Of a DNA stretch of 64,000 nt, positions 14,998 to 23,600 are shown piece by piece. Under the pieces are notes generated by a model that saw only the letters and a list, made by a program, of their open reading frames with translations, searched no databases and was not told the DNA's origin. This DNA is from Streptomyces cellulosae. Its GTDB lineage: Bacteria; Actinomycetota; Actinomycetes; Streptomycetales; Streptomycetaceae. The stretch lies in assembly GCA_014655195.1 (NCBI GenBank), contig BNBH01000003.1, forward strand, positions 186,001 to 250,000. Reading direction: 5' to 3'. The first letter of the stretch is position 1; each line of letters begins with the position of its first letter. The translations under genes were made by a program, and so were the position numbers.

Positions 14998-16392
14998 TCA
15001 GGCCGCCGGCGGGATGTTCTGGTTGGCGTGGAAGAAGTTGTCCGGGTCGTAGGTGTGCTTCACGGCGGCGAGGCGGGCGTAGTTGTCGCGGTAGGTGGCG
15101 CGGACGCGGTCCGGTTCCTCGGACTCGCCGAGGAAGTTGACGTAGCTGCCGCCCATGGAGTGCGGGTGGAGGGCCGACCAGTAGTCGACGCACCACCGGC
15201 GGATCAGGTCGGCGTTGGCCGGGTCGGGGTCGATGCCGGCGATGACGCCGGACCAGGTCGCGTCCCGGTACGCCCAGGCCGTCTCGCCCGGGGCGACGTC
15301 GTGGGCCGCCCCGTCGATCGGGTACAGGTGCATGGTCGACAGGCCGGTCGGCAGCTCCCGCCCGAACCGCTCGTGCACCGCCATGGCCTCGTCGGTGACC
15401 GTGTCGAAGAAGTCACCGCGCCAGTACCACTGGAGACCCTTGGGGACGAGGTCGTCGAACATCGTCTGGAGCACCGGGTACGGCATCGGCGTGGCGAAGT
15501 GGAAGGCCGGCGGGGCCGGGTCGTTCACCACGGACAGCACGTCGTCCAGGCGTCCGCCCTCCAGGTCGCCGGTGTAGCACCAGATGACGCCGCACACCTT
15601 CTTCCCGTGCAGCGGCTCGGGGAACGGCGGTGCGGGCGGGACGGCCATGACGGCGAAGAAGCCGTTGAGGTCCTCGGGCGCCGAGGGCAGGAACTCCCGG
15701 TACCAGCGCAGCACCTCCTGCGTCTGCTCGACCGGCCACACGGTGGCCGCCACGCCGACCGTGTCCACCGGGTGCAGCCGGAACATGAAGGACGTGACCA
15801 CGCCGAAGTTGCCGCCGCCGCCCCGCAGGGCCCACAGCAGGTCCGGGTGTTCCTTCTCGGTGGTGGTGACGACGCCGCCGTCGGCCAGGACCACGTCCGC
15901 GGCGAGCAGGCTGTCGATCGTCAGACCGTACTTCCGGGTGAGGTGGCCGTGGCCGCCGCCCAGCGTGAGGCCGCCCACGCCGGTGGTGGAGTTGATGCCG
16001 GCCGGCACGCCGAGCCCGAAGCTGTGCGTCTCGTGGTCCAGGTCGCCCAGCACGCTGCCCCCGCCCACCTGGGCCGTCCTGTTCAGCGGGTCGACGCGCA
16101 CCCAGCGCATCAGGGACAGGTCGAGGGTGAGCCCTCCGTCGACCAGACAGAGACCCGGGCCGCTGTGCCCGCCGCCGCGCACGGCCAGCTCGGCGCCCGT
16201 CTGCCGGGCGAAGGCGATCGTCGTACGCACGTCCGCGGTGCCCGTGCAGCGGGCGATGGCGGCGGGACGGCGGTCGATCATGGCGTTGTAGATGGAGCGG
16301 GTCTCGTCGTACTCGGCGTCCTGCGGCGTCACGAGGGGGCCTCGCAGGGCCTCGCGCAGATTGTCCAGTGCGGTTGCGTCCATGCCGCTCAT
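14998..16392 (-). CDS. FAD-binding oxidoreductase, berberine-bridge type
   Basis: A 464-residue flavin oxidase of the FAD_binding_4/BBE family, which oxidises sugars or alkaloid-like substrates with O2. It has VRGGGHSGPG (near residue 100), whose His is the usual site of covalent 8-alpha-histidyl FAD attachment, then VGGLTLGGGHGHLTRKYGLTID and a C-terminal BBE segment YRDNYARLAAVKHTYDPDNFFHANQNI. The Cys that makes a second flavin bond in bicovalent members is absent, so single attachment is predicted. No signal peptide is seen. The start at 16392 has AAGGGGTG upstream; 16383 is also possible. Confidence 0.85.
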   Translation of the reverse strand: MSGMDATALDNLREALRGPLVTPQDAEYDETRSIYNAMIDRRPAAIARCTGTADVRTTIAFARQTGAELAVRGGGHSGPGLCLVDGGLTLDLSLMRWVRVDPLNRTAQVGGGSVLGDLDHETHSFGLGVPAGINSTTGVGGLTLGGGHGHLTRKYGLTIDSLLAADVVLADGGVVTTTEKEHPDLLWALRGGGGNFGVVTSFMFRLHPVDTVGVAATVWPVEQTQEVLRWYREFLPSAPEDLNGFFAVMAVPPAPPFPEPLHGKKVCGVIWCYTGDLEGGRLDDVLSVVNDPAPPAFHFATPMPYPVLQTMFDDLVPKGLQWYWRGDFFDTVTDEAMAVHERFGRELPTGLSTMHLYPIDGAAHDVAPGETAWAYRDATWSGVIAGIDPDPANADLIRRWCVDYWSALHPHSMGGSYVNFLGESEEPDRVRATYRDNYARLAAVKHTYDPDNFFHANQNIPPAA

Positions 16393-16658
16393 GGCGGACA
16401 CCCCTTGGAGCAGTGCGGAACCGGATGCGGGCCCGCGGGCGGACGAACCGGCGTCACGGGTCACCGGGGCGTTCCGCGCCTCGGAAGCGGCCCGGCCTCG
16501 CAAGCGTCCCGGGGCTCGGAGGCGTCCCGGGCCTCACGAGGAGCCCGGCGGCCGGTGTTCGTCCGGGGTCCTGGGGGATGCGGTCCCCGGGGGTCCGAGG
16601 CGCACCCTGCTTCTTTCAGTGTGACGCCAGCCACATGAGTGCGCGACGTGGGCGCGGA

Positions 16659-17216
16659 TCAGCGTGGCGGGTCCGGATTCCCGTGGTGGCGCAGGGCGTT
16701 GCGCAGATGGTTGGTCAGGGCGGTGGCCGCCGCCGTGAGGAAGATGAAGCTGTAGAGGATCTGCAGGATCGCGACCAGGCGCGCGGACTGCCCGCGCGGC
16801 GTGATGTCCCCGTAGCCGACGGTGGCGAGCGTGACCATCGTGAAGTAGAGGGCGTCCAGGCGTGTGCCGATGCCGTCCAGTTCGCCGGGGCGCTGGGCGA
16901 GACCCTGGTAGGCGGTCGCGAAGACCAGCACGGACAGGCACATCAGCGGCGGGATCACCATCCCCGGACGGACGCCCGGGACGTTCAGCAGCACCCGGGC
17001 GACCTGCACCAGCAGCAGGACGGCGATCAGCGCGAGGGCCGCCGCGAAGAGCACCCAGCTCAGCACCGGCCGGCGCGGGCCCAGCCGGTCCAGCGGCAGC
17101 AGGAAGTAGGCGGCGACCATCGCGGTCAGCCCGGCCGCCTGGATCACCCACGGCCAGGCGCCGGACCGGTTCCCGGGCCCGCGCTCTACGCCGGGTTCTC
17201 GCGGCGGGGTGCGCAC
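16659..17216 (-). CDS. Potassium channel family protein
   Basis: About 185 residues with four hydrophobic segments and one pore loop. The selectivity filter TVGYGD (in FTMVTLATVGYGDITPRG) is canonical for K+ channels and is followed by the inner helix LVAILQILYSFIFLTAAATAL. No regulatory RCK domain is attached. The start is uncertain: GTG at 17216 would overlap the upstream gene by 31 bp; GTG at 17147 is an alternative. It follows a small membrane-protein gene and is probably cotranscribed with it. Confidence 0.8.
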   Translation of the reverse strand: MRTPPREPGVERGPGNRSGAWPWVIQAAGLTAMVAAYFLLPLDRLGPRRPVLSWVLFAAALALIAVLLLVQVARVLLNVPGVRPGMVIPPLMCLSVLVFATAYQGLAQRPGELDGIGTRLDALYFTMVTLATVGYGDITPRGQSARLVAILQILYSFIFLTAAATALTNHLRNALRHHGNPDPPR

Positions 17217-17617
17217 AGGGCCCAGATGATGAAGCCGTCGATGACGATCAGGACGATCGACCACACCGGCTGGTAGGGCAGCCACACGAAGTGGGCGATC
17301 ATGCTCAGCCCGGCCAGGGCGACACCCACGGCGCGCGCCCAGGTGGCCCCCTTGAACAGCGCCAGGCCCGCGGCGGCCACCAGGGCGCCGAGGATCAGAT
17401 GCACCCAGCCCCAGCCGGTCAGGCTGAACTCGTACGTGAAGTTGGGCGTGGCGACGAAGACGTCGTCCCGGGCGATGGCGGCGATGCCCTCGAAGATGGC
17501 CATGACACCGCCGAACACCATCAGGAACGCGGCGGCCACCGTCCAGCTCGCCGCCCAGGGGCTCTCGGCCTCCCGGCCCGCCCCGCGAAAGCCCGTACCG
17601 CTGACATTGCTGGCCAT
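17186..17617 (-). CDS. DUF7144-like four-helix membrane protein
   Basis: A 143-residue integral membrane protein with four hydrophobic segments: WTVAAAFLMVFGGVMAIFEGI, GWVHLILGALVAAAGLAL, AVGVALAGLSMIAHFVWLPY and WSIVLIVIDGFIIWAL. The loop between helices 1 and 2 carries an aromatic-rich segment. The family is widespread in actinobacteria with no known role. The ATG at 17617 has GGAAGG 8 bp upstream. It overlaps the potassium channel gene downstream, suggesting shared expression. Confidence 0.75.
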   Translation of the reverse strand: MASNVSGTGFRGAGREAESPWAASWTVAAAFLMVFGGVMAIFEGIAAIARDDVFVATPNFTYEFSLTGWGWVHLILGALVAAAGLALFKGATWARAVGVALAGLSMIAHFVWLPYQPVWSIVLIVIDGFIIWALCAPRRENPA

Positions 17618-17814
17618 GTTCTCGACCTTCCGGATGTCCCCGAGCGGTTCGATCCTTCTCAGACTGGCACCACGGGCCCCGCGCGGCACCTCGGCGGGTG
17701 AGCGGGGGTCAGTTCGCGTCCGGATGCCCGGACAGGTTCCCGTACGGGTTCTCGTCCAGGCCGGCTCCGGCGGCCACGGCCCGTTGTCAGTGGTCCCCTC
17801 TAGTCTCGGCCGGG

Positions 17815-18687
17815 ATGGCACAGGCATGGCGGTGTACGGGGCTGAGCTGGACGGCGGGCGGTCCCGTGCTGATCTGGGACGGGGGCCGGCGCTCGGCGCT
17901 GACCTGGGGGAAGACGGTGGCCTTCGGGGTCGCGGAAGGGGGTGCGCGGACCTGTGTGGGAGCACGGGGGACCATGTGTCCGCTCGCCGCGCGGGTGTCC
18001 GCGCGGAGCACCGGGCCGCGCTGCGAGGAGTGCGCCCGCCTGGACCGGGCGCACTCGGTGGCCGCCGACACGCTCGCGGACGACCCGCGGCCGTACCGGG
18101 TCTACCTGGCGTGGTTCGGGCCCGGGATGACCAAGGTCGGGATCACCGCAGAGCGGCGCGGATCCGCCCGGCTGCTGGAGCAGGGGGCGGTCTGCTTCAG
18201 CTGGCTGGGCACGGGACCGCTGATGGCGGCGCGCCGCGCCGAGGAGCTGCTGCGCGCCGCGCTGCGGGTGCCCGACCGCGTCCCCTACGCCGCCAAGCGC
18301 GCGGCGCGGGCGGTGCTCCCGGCGACCGGGGAGGAGCGGGCGGCCGGGATAGCCGGGCTGCACGCGCGGGCGCTCGCCCTCACCGGCTGGCCGGAGTCGC
18401 TCGACCCCGCGCCCTTCCGTCCCGTCGACCATGTGGAGGCCTTCGGGCTGGCGGAGGCTCCGGCGCCGGTGGGTGTGGTGGGGGAGCTGGCCGCCGGGGG
18501 CGCGGTGAGCGGGGAGCTGGTGGCGGCCGCCGGGCCCGATCTGCATCTGGCGACGGACCGGGGCGTCCTCGTGCTGGACACGCGCCTGCTGCCCGGCTGG
18601 GACCTGGTCCCGGCCGGGGGACGCCGGGTCGAGGTGCCGGTGCGGGCGCTGAAGGAGCGGCCGACGGGGCAGGACGGGCTGTTCTGA
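17815..18687 (+). CDS. DUF2797 protein with GIY-YIG-like core
   Basis: A 290-residue protein of the DUF2797 family. An N-terminal half with a Cys-containing segment (residues 47-73, including CVGARGTMC and CEECARLD) suggests a zinc site. The centre has RVYLAWFGPGMTKVGITAERRGSARLLEQGA, resembling the GIY-YIG nuclease fold (Tyr/Tyr, then Arg). A small beta-rich C-terminal domain follows. Family members are uncharacterised. It is transcribed divergently from the small membrane-protein gene across about 200 bp. Confidence 0.7.
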   Translation: MAQAWRCTGLSWTAGGPVLIWDGGRRSALTWGKTVAFGVAEGGARTCVGARGTMCPLAARVSARSTGPRCEECARLDRAHSVAADTLADDPRPYRVYLAWFGPGMTKVGITAERRGSARLLEQGAVCFSWLGTGPLMAARRAEELLRAALRVPDRVPYAAKRAARAVLPATGEERAAGIAGLHARALALTGWPESLDPAPFRPVDHVEAFGLAEAPAPVGVVGELAAGGAVSGELVAAAGPDLHLATDRGVLVLDTRLLPGWDLVPAGGRRVEVPVRALKERPTGQDGLF

Positions 18688-18748
18688 GCGGTGGGCAGCG
18701 AGGCCGGGGGCTGGACCGATGCCGCCCTCGCGGGTGATCGTGTCCGGC

Positions 18749-19717
18749 ATGAGCGCGCACCCTCCGACTCCGCCCGTCACACCCGATGAGACCGACGGGA
18801 CCACCGGCACGGCCGAAACCGCCGACGTCCGCCGCTTCTGGCAGCACCTGGGCCTCCCCGGCCTGATCGACGTGCACACGCACTTCATGCCCGAGCGCGT
18901 CCTCCACAAGGTGTGGGCGTACTTCGACGCACTCGGGCCGCTCACCGGTGGCATCGAGTGGCCGATCACATACCGCGCGGAGGAGGCCGAAAGGGCCGCG
19001 CTGCTGCGGGCGTTCGGCGTGCGCGCGTTCACCTCGATGCTCTACCCGCACAAGCCGGGCATGGCCCGCTGGCTCAACGACTGGGCCGCCGACTTCGCCC
19101 GTCGCACCCCCGACTGCCTGCACACCTCCACCCTCTTCCCCGAGCCCGGCGCCGCCGACTACGTCCGCGAGGCCGTCGAGAACGGGGCGCGCGTCTTCAA
19201 GGCGCACGTCCAGGTCGGTGCGTACGACCCCTCCGACGAGGCGCTCGACGCCTGCTGGGGGCTGCTCGCCGAGGCGGGCATACCGGTCGTGGTCCACTGC
19301 GGCTCGGGCCCCGCCCCCGGCAAGCACACCGGCCCCGAGCCCGTCGCCCGCGTGCTGGCCCGCCACCCCCGGCTGCGGCTGATCGTCGCCCACATGGGCA
19401 TGCCCGAGTACGAGGACTTCCTCGACCTGGCCGAGCGGTACCCGGAGGTCCGCCTCGACACCACCATGGCGTTCACCGGCTTCAGTGAGCGGATGGCGCC
19501 GTTCCCCAGGCGGGCGCTCCCCCGCCTGGCCGCCCTCGGCGACCGCGTCCTGCTCGGCACCGACTTCCCCAACATCCCCTACCGGTACGCCCATCAGCTC
19601 GACGTCCTCGCGGACCTCGGGCTCGGCGACGACTGGCTGCGGGCGGTGTGCCACGACAACGCGGCCCGGCTGTTCGGCCTGCCGGACGCCCCACACGCCC
19701 CGGAGCCCCCTGCCTGA
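18749..19717 (+). CDS. Amidohydrolase-family metal-dependent hydrolase
   Basis: A 322-residue TIM-barrel hydrolase of the amidohydrolase-2 (ACMSD-like) group. Metal ligands are recognisable: IDVHTHFMPE at the first strand, a Lys in RVFKAHVQVGAYD, VVVHCGSG, LIVAHMGMPEY and GTDFPNIPYR near the end with the catalytic Asp. Such enzymes hydrolyse or decarboxylate small ring compounds; the substrate is unknown. An in-frame ATG at 18719 would add ten residues; neither start has a strong ribosome-binding site. It is followed by a two-component system. Confidence 0.82.
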   Translation: MSAHPPTPPVTPDETDGTTGTAETADVRRFWQHLGLPGLIDVHTHFMPERVLHKVWAYFDALGPLTGGIEWPITYRAEEAERAALLRAFGVRAFTSMLYPHKPGMARWLNDWAADFARRTPDCLHTSTLFPEPGAADYVREAVENGARVFKAHVQVGAYDPSDEALDACWGLLAEAGIPVVVHCGSGPAPGKHTGPEPVARVLARHPRLRLIVAHMGMPEYEDFLDLAERYPEVRLDTTMAFTGFSERMAPFPRRALPRLAALGDRVLLGTDFPNIPYRYAHQLDVLADLGLGDDWLRAVCHDNAARLFGLPDAPHAPEPPA

Positions 19718-19795
19718 GAACCGCCTGTGGATTTCTCAGGGAAAACACAGACAGACGCAAGGGTGCTCTCAGGGGACCGGCCGATCGTGTCCGGT

Positions 19796-20536
19796 ATGAC
19801 CACGATCTCGCCCCAGGGGCGCACCGAACTGCTGAGGCCGGACGGGAGCACCGTCCGGGTGCTGGTGGTGGACGACGAGCAGTCGATCACCGAACTGCTG
19901 TCCATGGCCCTGCGCTACGAGGGCTGGCAGATCCGCAGCGCCGGCGACGGGCAGGGCGCCCTGCGCGCGGCCCGCGAGTTCCGGCCCGACGCCGTCGTCC
20001 TGGACATGATGCTGCCGGACATGGACGGGCTCACCGTCCTCGGCCGGCTGCGCCGCGAACTGCCGGACGTGCCGGTGCTGTTCCTCACCGCGAAGGACGC
20101 CGTCGAGGACCGGATCGCGGGGCTGACCGCGGGCGGCGACGACTACGTGACCAAGCCGTTCAGCCTGGAGGAGGTCGTCGCGCGGCTGCGCGGGCTGATC
20201 CGCCGCTCCTACGCGACCGACCGCCGCTCCGACGCCCTGCTGGTGGTCGGCGACCTCACCCTGGACGAGGACAGTCACGAGGTGACCCGCGGCGGCCAGA
20301 GCATCCACCTGACCGCCACCGAGTTCGAGCTGCTGCGCTTCCTGATGCGCAACCCGCGCCGGGTGCTCAGCAAGGCGCAGATCCTCGACCGCGTCTGGTC
20401 CTACGACTTCGGCGGCCAGGCGAACGTCGTCGAGCTGTACATCTCGTATCTGCGCCGGAAGATCGACGCGGGCCGGGAGCCGATGATCCACACCCGGCGC
20501 GGCGCCGGTTACCTGCTGAAGCCCGCGGTGTCGTGA
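19796..20536 (+). CDS. OmpR-family response regulator
   Basis: A 246-residue DNA-binding regulator. The receiver domain (about 22-135) has VVDDEQ, the phospho-accepting Asp in DAVVLDMMLPDMDG and the Thr/Lys residues in FLTAKD and VTKPF. The winged-helix domain (about 150-243) contains LTATEFELLRFLMRNPRRVLSKAQIL and VVELYISYLRRKID. It pairs with the histidine kinase whose GTG start overlaps its stop. The operon continues into two glycosyltransferases, so control of cell-envelope modification is a reasonable guess. Confidence 0.92.
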   Translation: MTTISPQGRTELLRPDGSTVRVLVVDDEQSITELLSMALRYEGWQIRSAGDGQGALRAAREFRPDAVVLDMMLPDMDGLTVLGRLRRELPDVPVLFLTAKDAVEDRIAGLTAGGDDYVTKPFSLEEVVARLRGLIRRSYATDRRSDALLVVGDLTLDEDSHEVTRGGQSIHLTATEFELLRFLMRNPRRVLSKAQILDRVWSYDFGGQANVVELYISYLRRKIDAGREPMIHTRRGAGYLLKPAVS

Positions 20537-22077
20537 GCGGACCGGGGCGGCCGCGTCCGCGCACCCTGCGGACGCGGCTCGTCGTCGCGTCCGTCACCCT
20601 GATCGCGGTGGTGTGCGCGGTGATCGGCACGGTGACCGCCCTGGCCCTGCGCTCGCACCTGTACGAGCAGCTCGACGGGCAGCTGCGCGAGGTGGCGATG
20701 CGGGCGACCGGCGGCCCGGCCGACGACGGGCCGCGCCCCGGCCCGCACGCGGACGCCCTCGACTTCGTGACGAGGGGACCGCAGATGTTCGGCACCGTCG
20801 GCGCCACCGTCGTGGACGGCGCGGTGACCGACGGGGTGGTCAGCAACTCCCGCGAGGTGAACGGCGTCCGCACACCCGAGGCCGGCCGCCTCACCACCGC
20901 CCAGCTCGCCGCCCTGGAGGACGTGCCGCGCGACCGGCAGGAGCACACCGCCGACCTCCCCGGTCTAGGCAGCTACCGCGTCGTCTACGAGGAGGGCCCC
21001 AACGGCGCCTTCTACGTCGCCGTGCCCACCGCCGACGTCGACGCCACCGTCACCACCCTGATCCTGGTGGAGATCAGCGTCACCGCCGCGGGACTCGTCG
21101 CCGCGTCCCTGGCCGGCGCCGTCATCGTCGGCGTCGCCACCCGCCCGCTGCGCCGGGTCGCGGCAACCGCCACCCGCGTCGCCGAACTCCCCCTCCACCG
21201 TGGCGAGGTGACGCTGAAGGAGCGCGTGCCGGAGTCCGAATGCGATCCACACACCGAGGTCGGCCGGGTCGGCGCCGCCCTCAACCGCATGCTCGACCAC
21301 GTCCACGGCGCCCTGCACGCCCGCCAGCTCAGCGAGACCCGGGTACGGCAGTTCGTCGCGGACGCCAGCCACGAGCTGCGCACCCCGCTCGCCTCCATCC
21401 GCGGCTACGCCGAACTCACCCGGCGCGGCCGGGAGGAGGTCGGCCCGGACACCCGGCACGCGCTGCGCCGTATCGAGTCCGAGGCCGGCCGGATGACCCT
21501 GCTGGTGGAGGACCTGCTGCTGCTCGCCCGCCTGGACGCGGGCCGACCCCTGCGGTTCGAGGAGACCGACCTGGTGCCGCTGGTCGTGGACACCGTCAGC
21601 GACGCCCGCGCGGCCGGTCCGGACCACCACTGGCGCCTGGATCTGCCCGACGCGCCCGCGCCGGTCACCGCCGACGCCGCCCGCCTCCAGCAGGTCCTCG
21701 TGAACCTGCTCGCCAACGCCCGCACCCACACCCCGCCCGGCACCACCGTCACCGCGCGGGTGCGCCGCGAGGGCCCCTGGCTGCGGGTGGACGTCGCCGA
21801 CGACGGGCCCGGCATCCCGCACGAGCTGCTCCCGCACGTCTTCGAACGGTTCGCGCGCGGCGACTCGGCCCGCACCCGGGCCACAGGATCGACGGGCCTG
21901 GGGCTGGCGATCGTGCAGGCGGTGGCGGCCGCGCACGGCGGCTCGGTGACCGTCGACAGCGTGCCGGGGCGGACGGCGTTCACCCTCCGCCTGCCCGCCG
22001 CCGCCCCGGGAGTGCCGGACGCGCCGCACTCACAGCCGTGGCACAGCCTCACCACAGAGGCACGACAGGGCAGTTGA
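20533..22077 (+). CDS. Membrane sensor histidine kinase
   Basis: A 514-residue kinase with a first transmembrane helix (LVVASVTLIAVVCAVIGTVTAL), an extracytoplasmic sensor of about 135 residues, and a second helix (LVEISVTAAGLVAASLAGAVIVGV). A HAMP domain, DHp with SHELRTPLASIRGYAEL, and an ATPase domain with intact N (NLLANARTHTP), G1 (DDGPGIP) and G2 (GSTGLGLAIV) boxes follow. It should phosphorylate the regulator encoded just upstream. The start is GTG at 20533, overlapping that gene's stop (GTGA). The ligand is unknown. Confidence 0.92.
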   Translation: MSGPGRPRPRTLRTRLVVASVTLIAVVCAVIGTVTALALRSHLYEQLDGQLREVAMRATGGPADDGPRPGPHADALDFVTRGPQMFGTVGATVVDGAVTDGVVSNSREVNGVRTPEAGRLTTAQLAALEDVPRDRQEHTADLPGLGSYRVVYEEGPNGAFYVAVPTADVDATVTTLILVEISVTAAGLVAASLAGAVIVGVATRPLRRVAATATRVAELPLHRGEVTLKERVPESECDPHTEVGRVGAALNRMLDHVHGALHARQLSETRVRQFVADASHELRTPLASIRGYAELTRRGREEVGPDTRHALRRIESEAGRMTLLVEDLLLLARLDAGRPLRFEETDLVPLVVDTVSDARAAGPDHHWRLDLPDAPAPVTADAARLQQVLVNLLANARTHTPPGTTVTARVRREGPWLRVDVADDGPGIPHELLPHVFERFARGDSARTRATGSTGLGLAIVQAVAAAHGGSVTVDSVPGRTAFTLRLPAAAPGVPDAPHSQPWHSLTTEARQGS

Positions 22078-22091
22078 CGAGGGTCGGTCCC

Positions 22092-23600
22092 ATGCGAACC
22101 GACTCTTTCACCGGCACGCTGCCGGCTCGGGAGCACCTTCCGGCCGCCTGGGCCGGCACACCGGTCCTGGACGTCGTCGTCCCCGTGTTCAACGAGGAGA
22201 AGGACCTCCAGCCCTGCGTCCGCCGGCTCCACCAACATCTGACCCGGACCTTCCCGTACGCGTTCCGCATCACGATCGCCGACAACGCCTCCACGGACGG
22301 CACCCCGCTCATCGCCGCCGACCTGGAGCGGCGGATCGAGGAGGTGCGGTCCGTCCGGCTCGAGCGGAAGGGCCGCGGGCGGGCGCTGCGGACCGTCTGG
22401 TCCGCCTCGGACGCGCCCGTCCTCGCCTACATGGACGTGGACCTGTCCACCGACCTCAACGCCCTGCTGCCGCTGGTCGCCCCGCTGATCTCCAGCCACT
22501 CCGACCTGGCCATCGGCTCCCGGCTGAGCCGCAGCGCGCGGGTGGTACGGGGCGCCAAGCGAGAGTTCATCAGCCGCAGCTACAACCTGATCCTGCGCGG
22601 CTCGCTCCAGGCGCGCTTCTCCGACGCGCAGTGCGGGTTCAAGGCGATCCGCCGTGACGTGGCGCAGGTGCTGCTGCCGCTGGTGGAGGACAGCGGCTGG
22701 TTCTTCGACACGGAGCTGCTGGTGCTCGCCGAGCGGGCGGGGCTGCGGATCCACGAGGTGCCGGTCGACTGGGTCGACGACCCCGACTCCACCGTCCACA
22801 TCGTGCGGACGGCCACCGAGGACCTGAAGGGCGTCTGGCGGGTCGGCAGGGCGCTGGCCACCGGCGCGCTGCCGCTGGACCGCCTCTCCCGGCCCTTCGG
22901 CGACGACCCGCGCGACCGCACCCTCGCGGACGTGCCGCGCGGACTGGCCCGCCAGCTCGTCGGCTTCTGCGCCGTCGGCGTCCTGTCCACGGTGTTCTAC
23001 CTGGTCCTCTACAGCGCCTTCCGCACCGTCACCGGCTCCCAGCTCGCCAACGGGCTCGCCCTGCTGGTGTCGGCGGTCGCCAACACCGCCGCCAACCGCC
23101 GGCTCACCTTCCGGGTGCGGGGGCGCGGCGGGATGGTCCGCCACCAGGCGCAGGGTCTGGTGGTCTTCGCCATCGGCCTCGCCCTGACCAGCGGCTCCCT
23201 CGCCGCCCTCGACACGGCGAGCGGCGACCCGGCCCACTCCACGGAACTGGCGGTCCTGGTGGCGGCCAACCTGGCGGCGACGGTCCTGCGGTTCCTGCTG
23301 TTCCGGGCCTGGGTCTTCCCGGACCGCGCCTCTGACACGGGGTCCCGGCAGCCGGGTGCGACGCCCGAGCGGGACGCCACGGCGCCTGGCCCGTCGGGGG
23401 CCTCGCCGACCACGCGGACGGAGACCTGGCGCGGTGCCACATCGGGGCAGGCGGTTTCCTGGACCACCTCGGAAACCGGCCCCGCTCCCTGGGCCCGGCC
23501 GACGCCCCAGCCGGATCCGCAGGTCACGCCCCCACCCGCCCCGGCCCGCGCACCGCGCCACGCCCGGCACACCGACCACGACCCGAGGACCACCCGATGA
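22092..23600 (+). CDS. Glycosyltransferase family 2 / GtrA fusion
   Basis: A 502-residue protein with an N-terminal GT-A domain (VVVPVFNEEKDL, YMDVDLSTDL, AQCGFKAIRRD), of the DPM1/polyprenyl-phosphate sugar transferase type. A C-terminal GtrA-like membrane domain has four hydrophobic segments (QLVGFCAVGVLSTVFYLVL to AVLVAANLAATVLRFLLFRAWVF). It probably makes a lipid-linked sugar and helps present it across the membrane. The last 75 residues are a Pro/Thr-rich tail. GAGGG lies 9 bp before the ATG. It sits in an operon between the kinase and a GT39-type transferase (4-bp overlap) that could use the product. Confidence 0.85.
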   Translation: MRTDSFTGTLPAREHLPAAWAGTPVLDVVVPVFNEEKDLQPCVRRLHQHLTRTFPYAFRITIADNASTDGTPLIAADLERRIEEVRSVRLERKGRGRALRTVWSASDAPVLAYMDVDLSTDLNALLPLVAPLISSHSDLAIGSRLSRSARVVRGAKREFISRSYNLILRGSLQARFSDAQCGFKAIRRDVAQVLLPLVEDSGWFFDTELLVLAERAGLRIHEVPVDWVDDPDSTVHIVRTATEDLKGVWRVGRALATGALPLDRLSRPFGDDPRDRTLADVPRGLARQLVGFCAVGVLSTVFYLVLYSAFRTVTGSQLANGLALLVSAVANTAANRRLTFRVRGRGGMVRHQAQGLVVFAIGLALTSGSLAALDTASGDPAHSTELAVLVAANLAATVLRFLLFRAWVFPDRASDTGSRQPGATPERDATAPGPSGASPTTRTETWRGATSGQAVSWTTSETGPAPWARPTPQPDPQVTPPPAPARAPRHARHTDHDPRTTR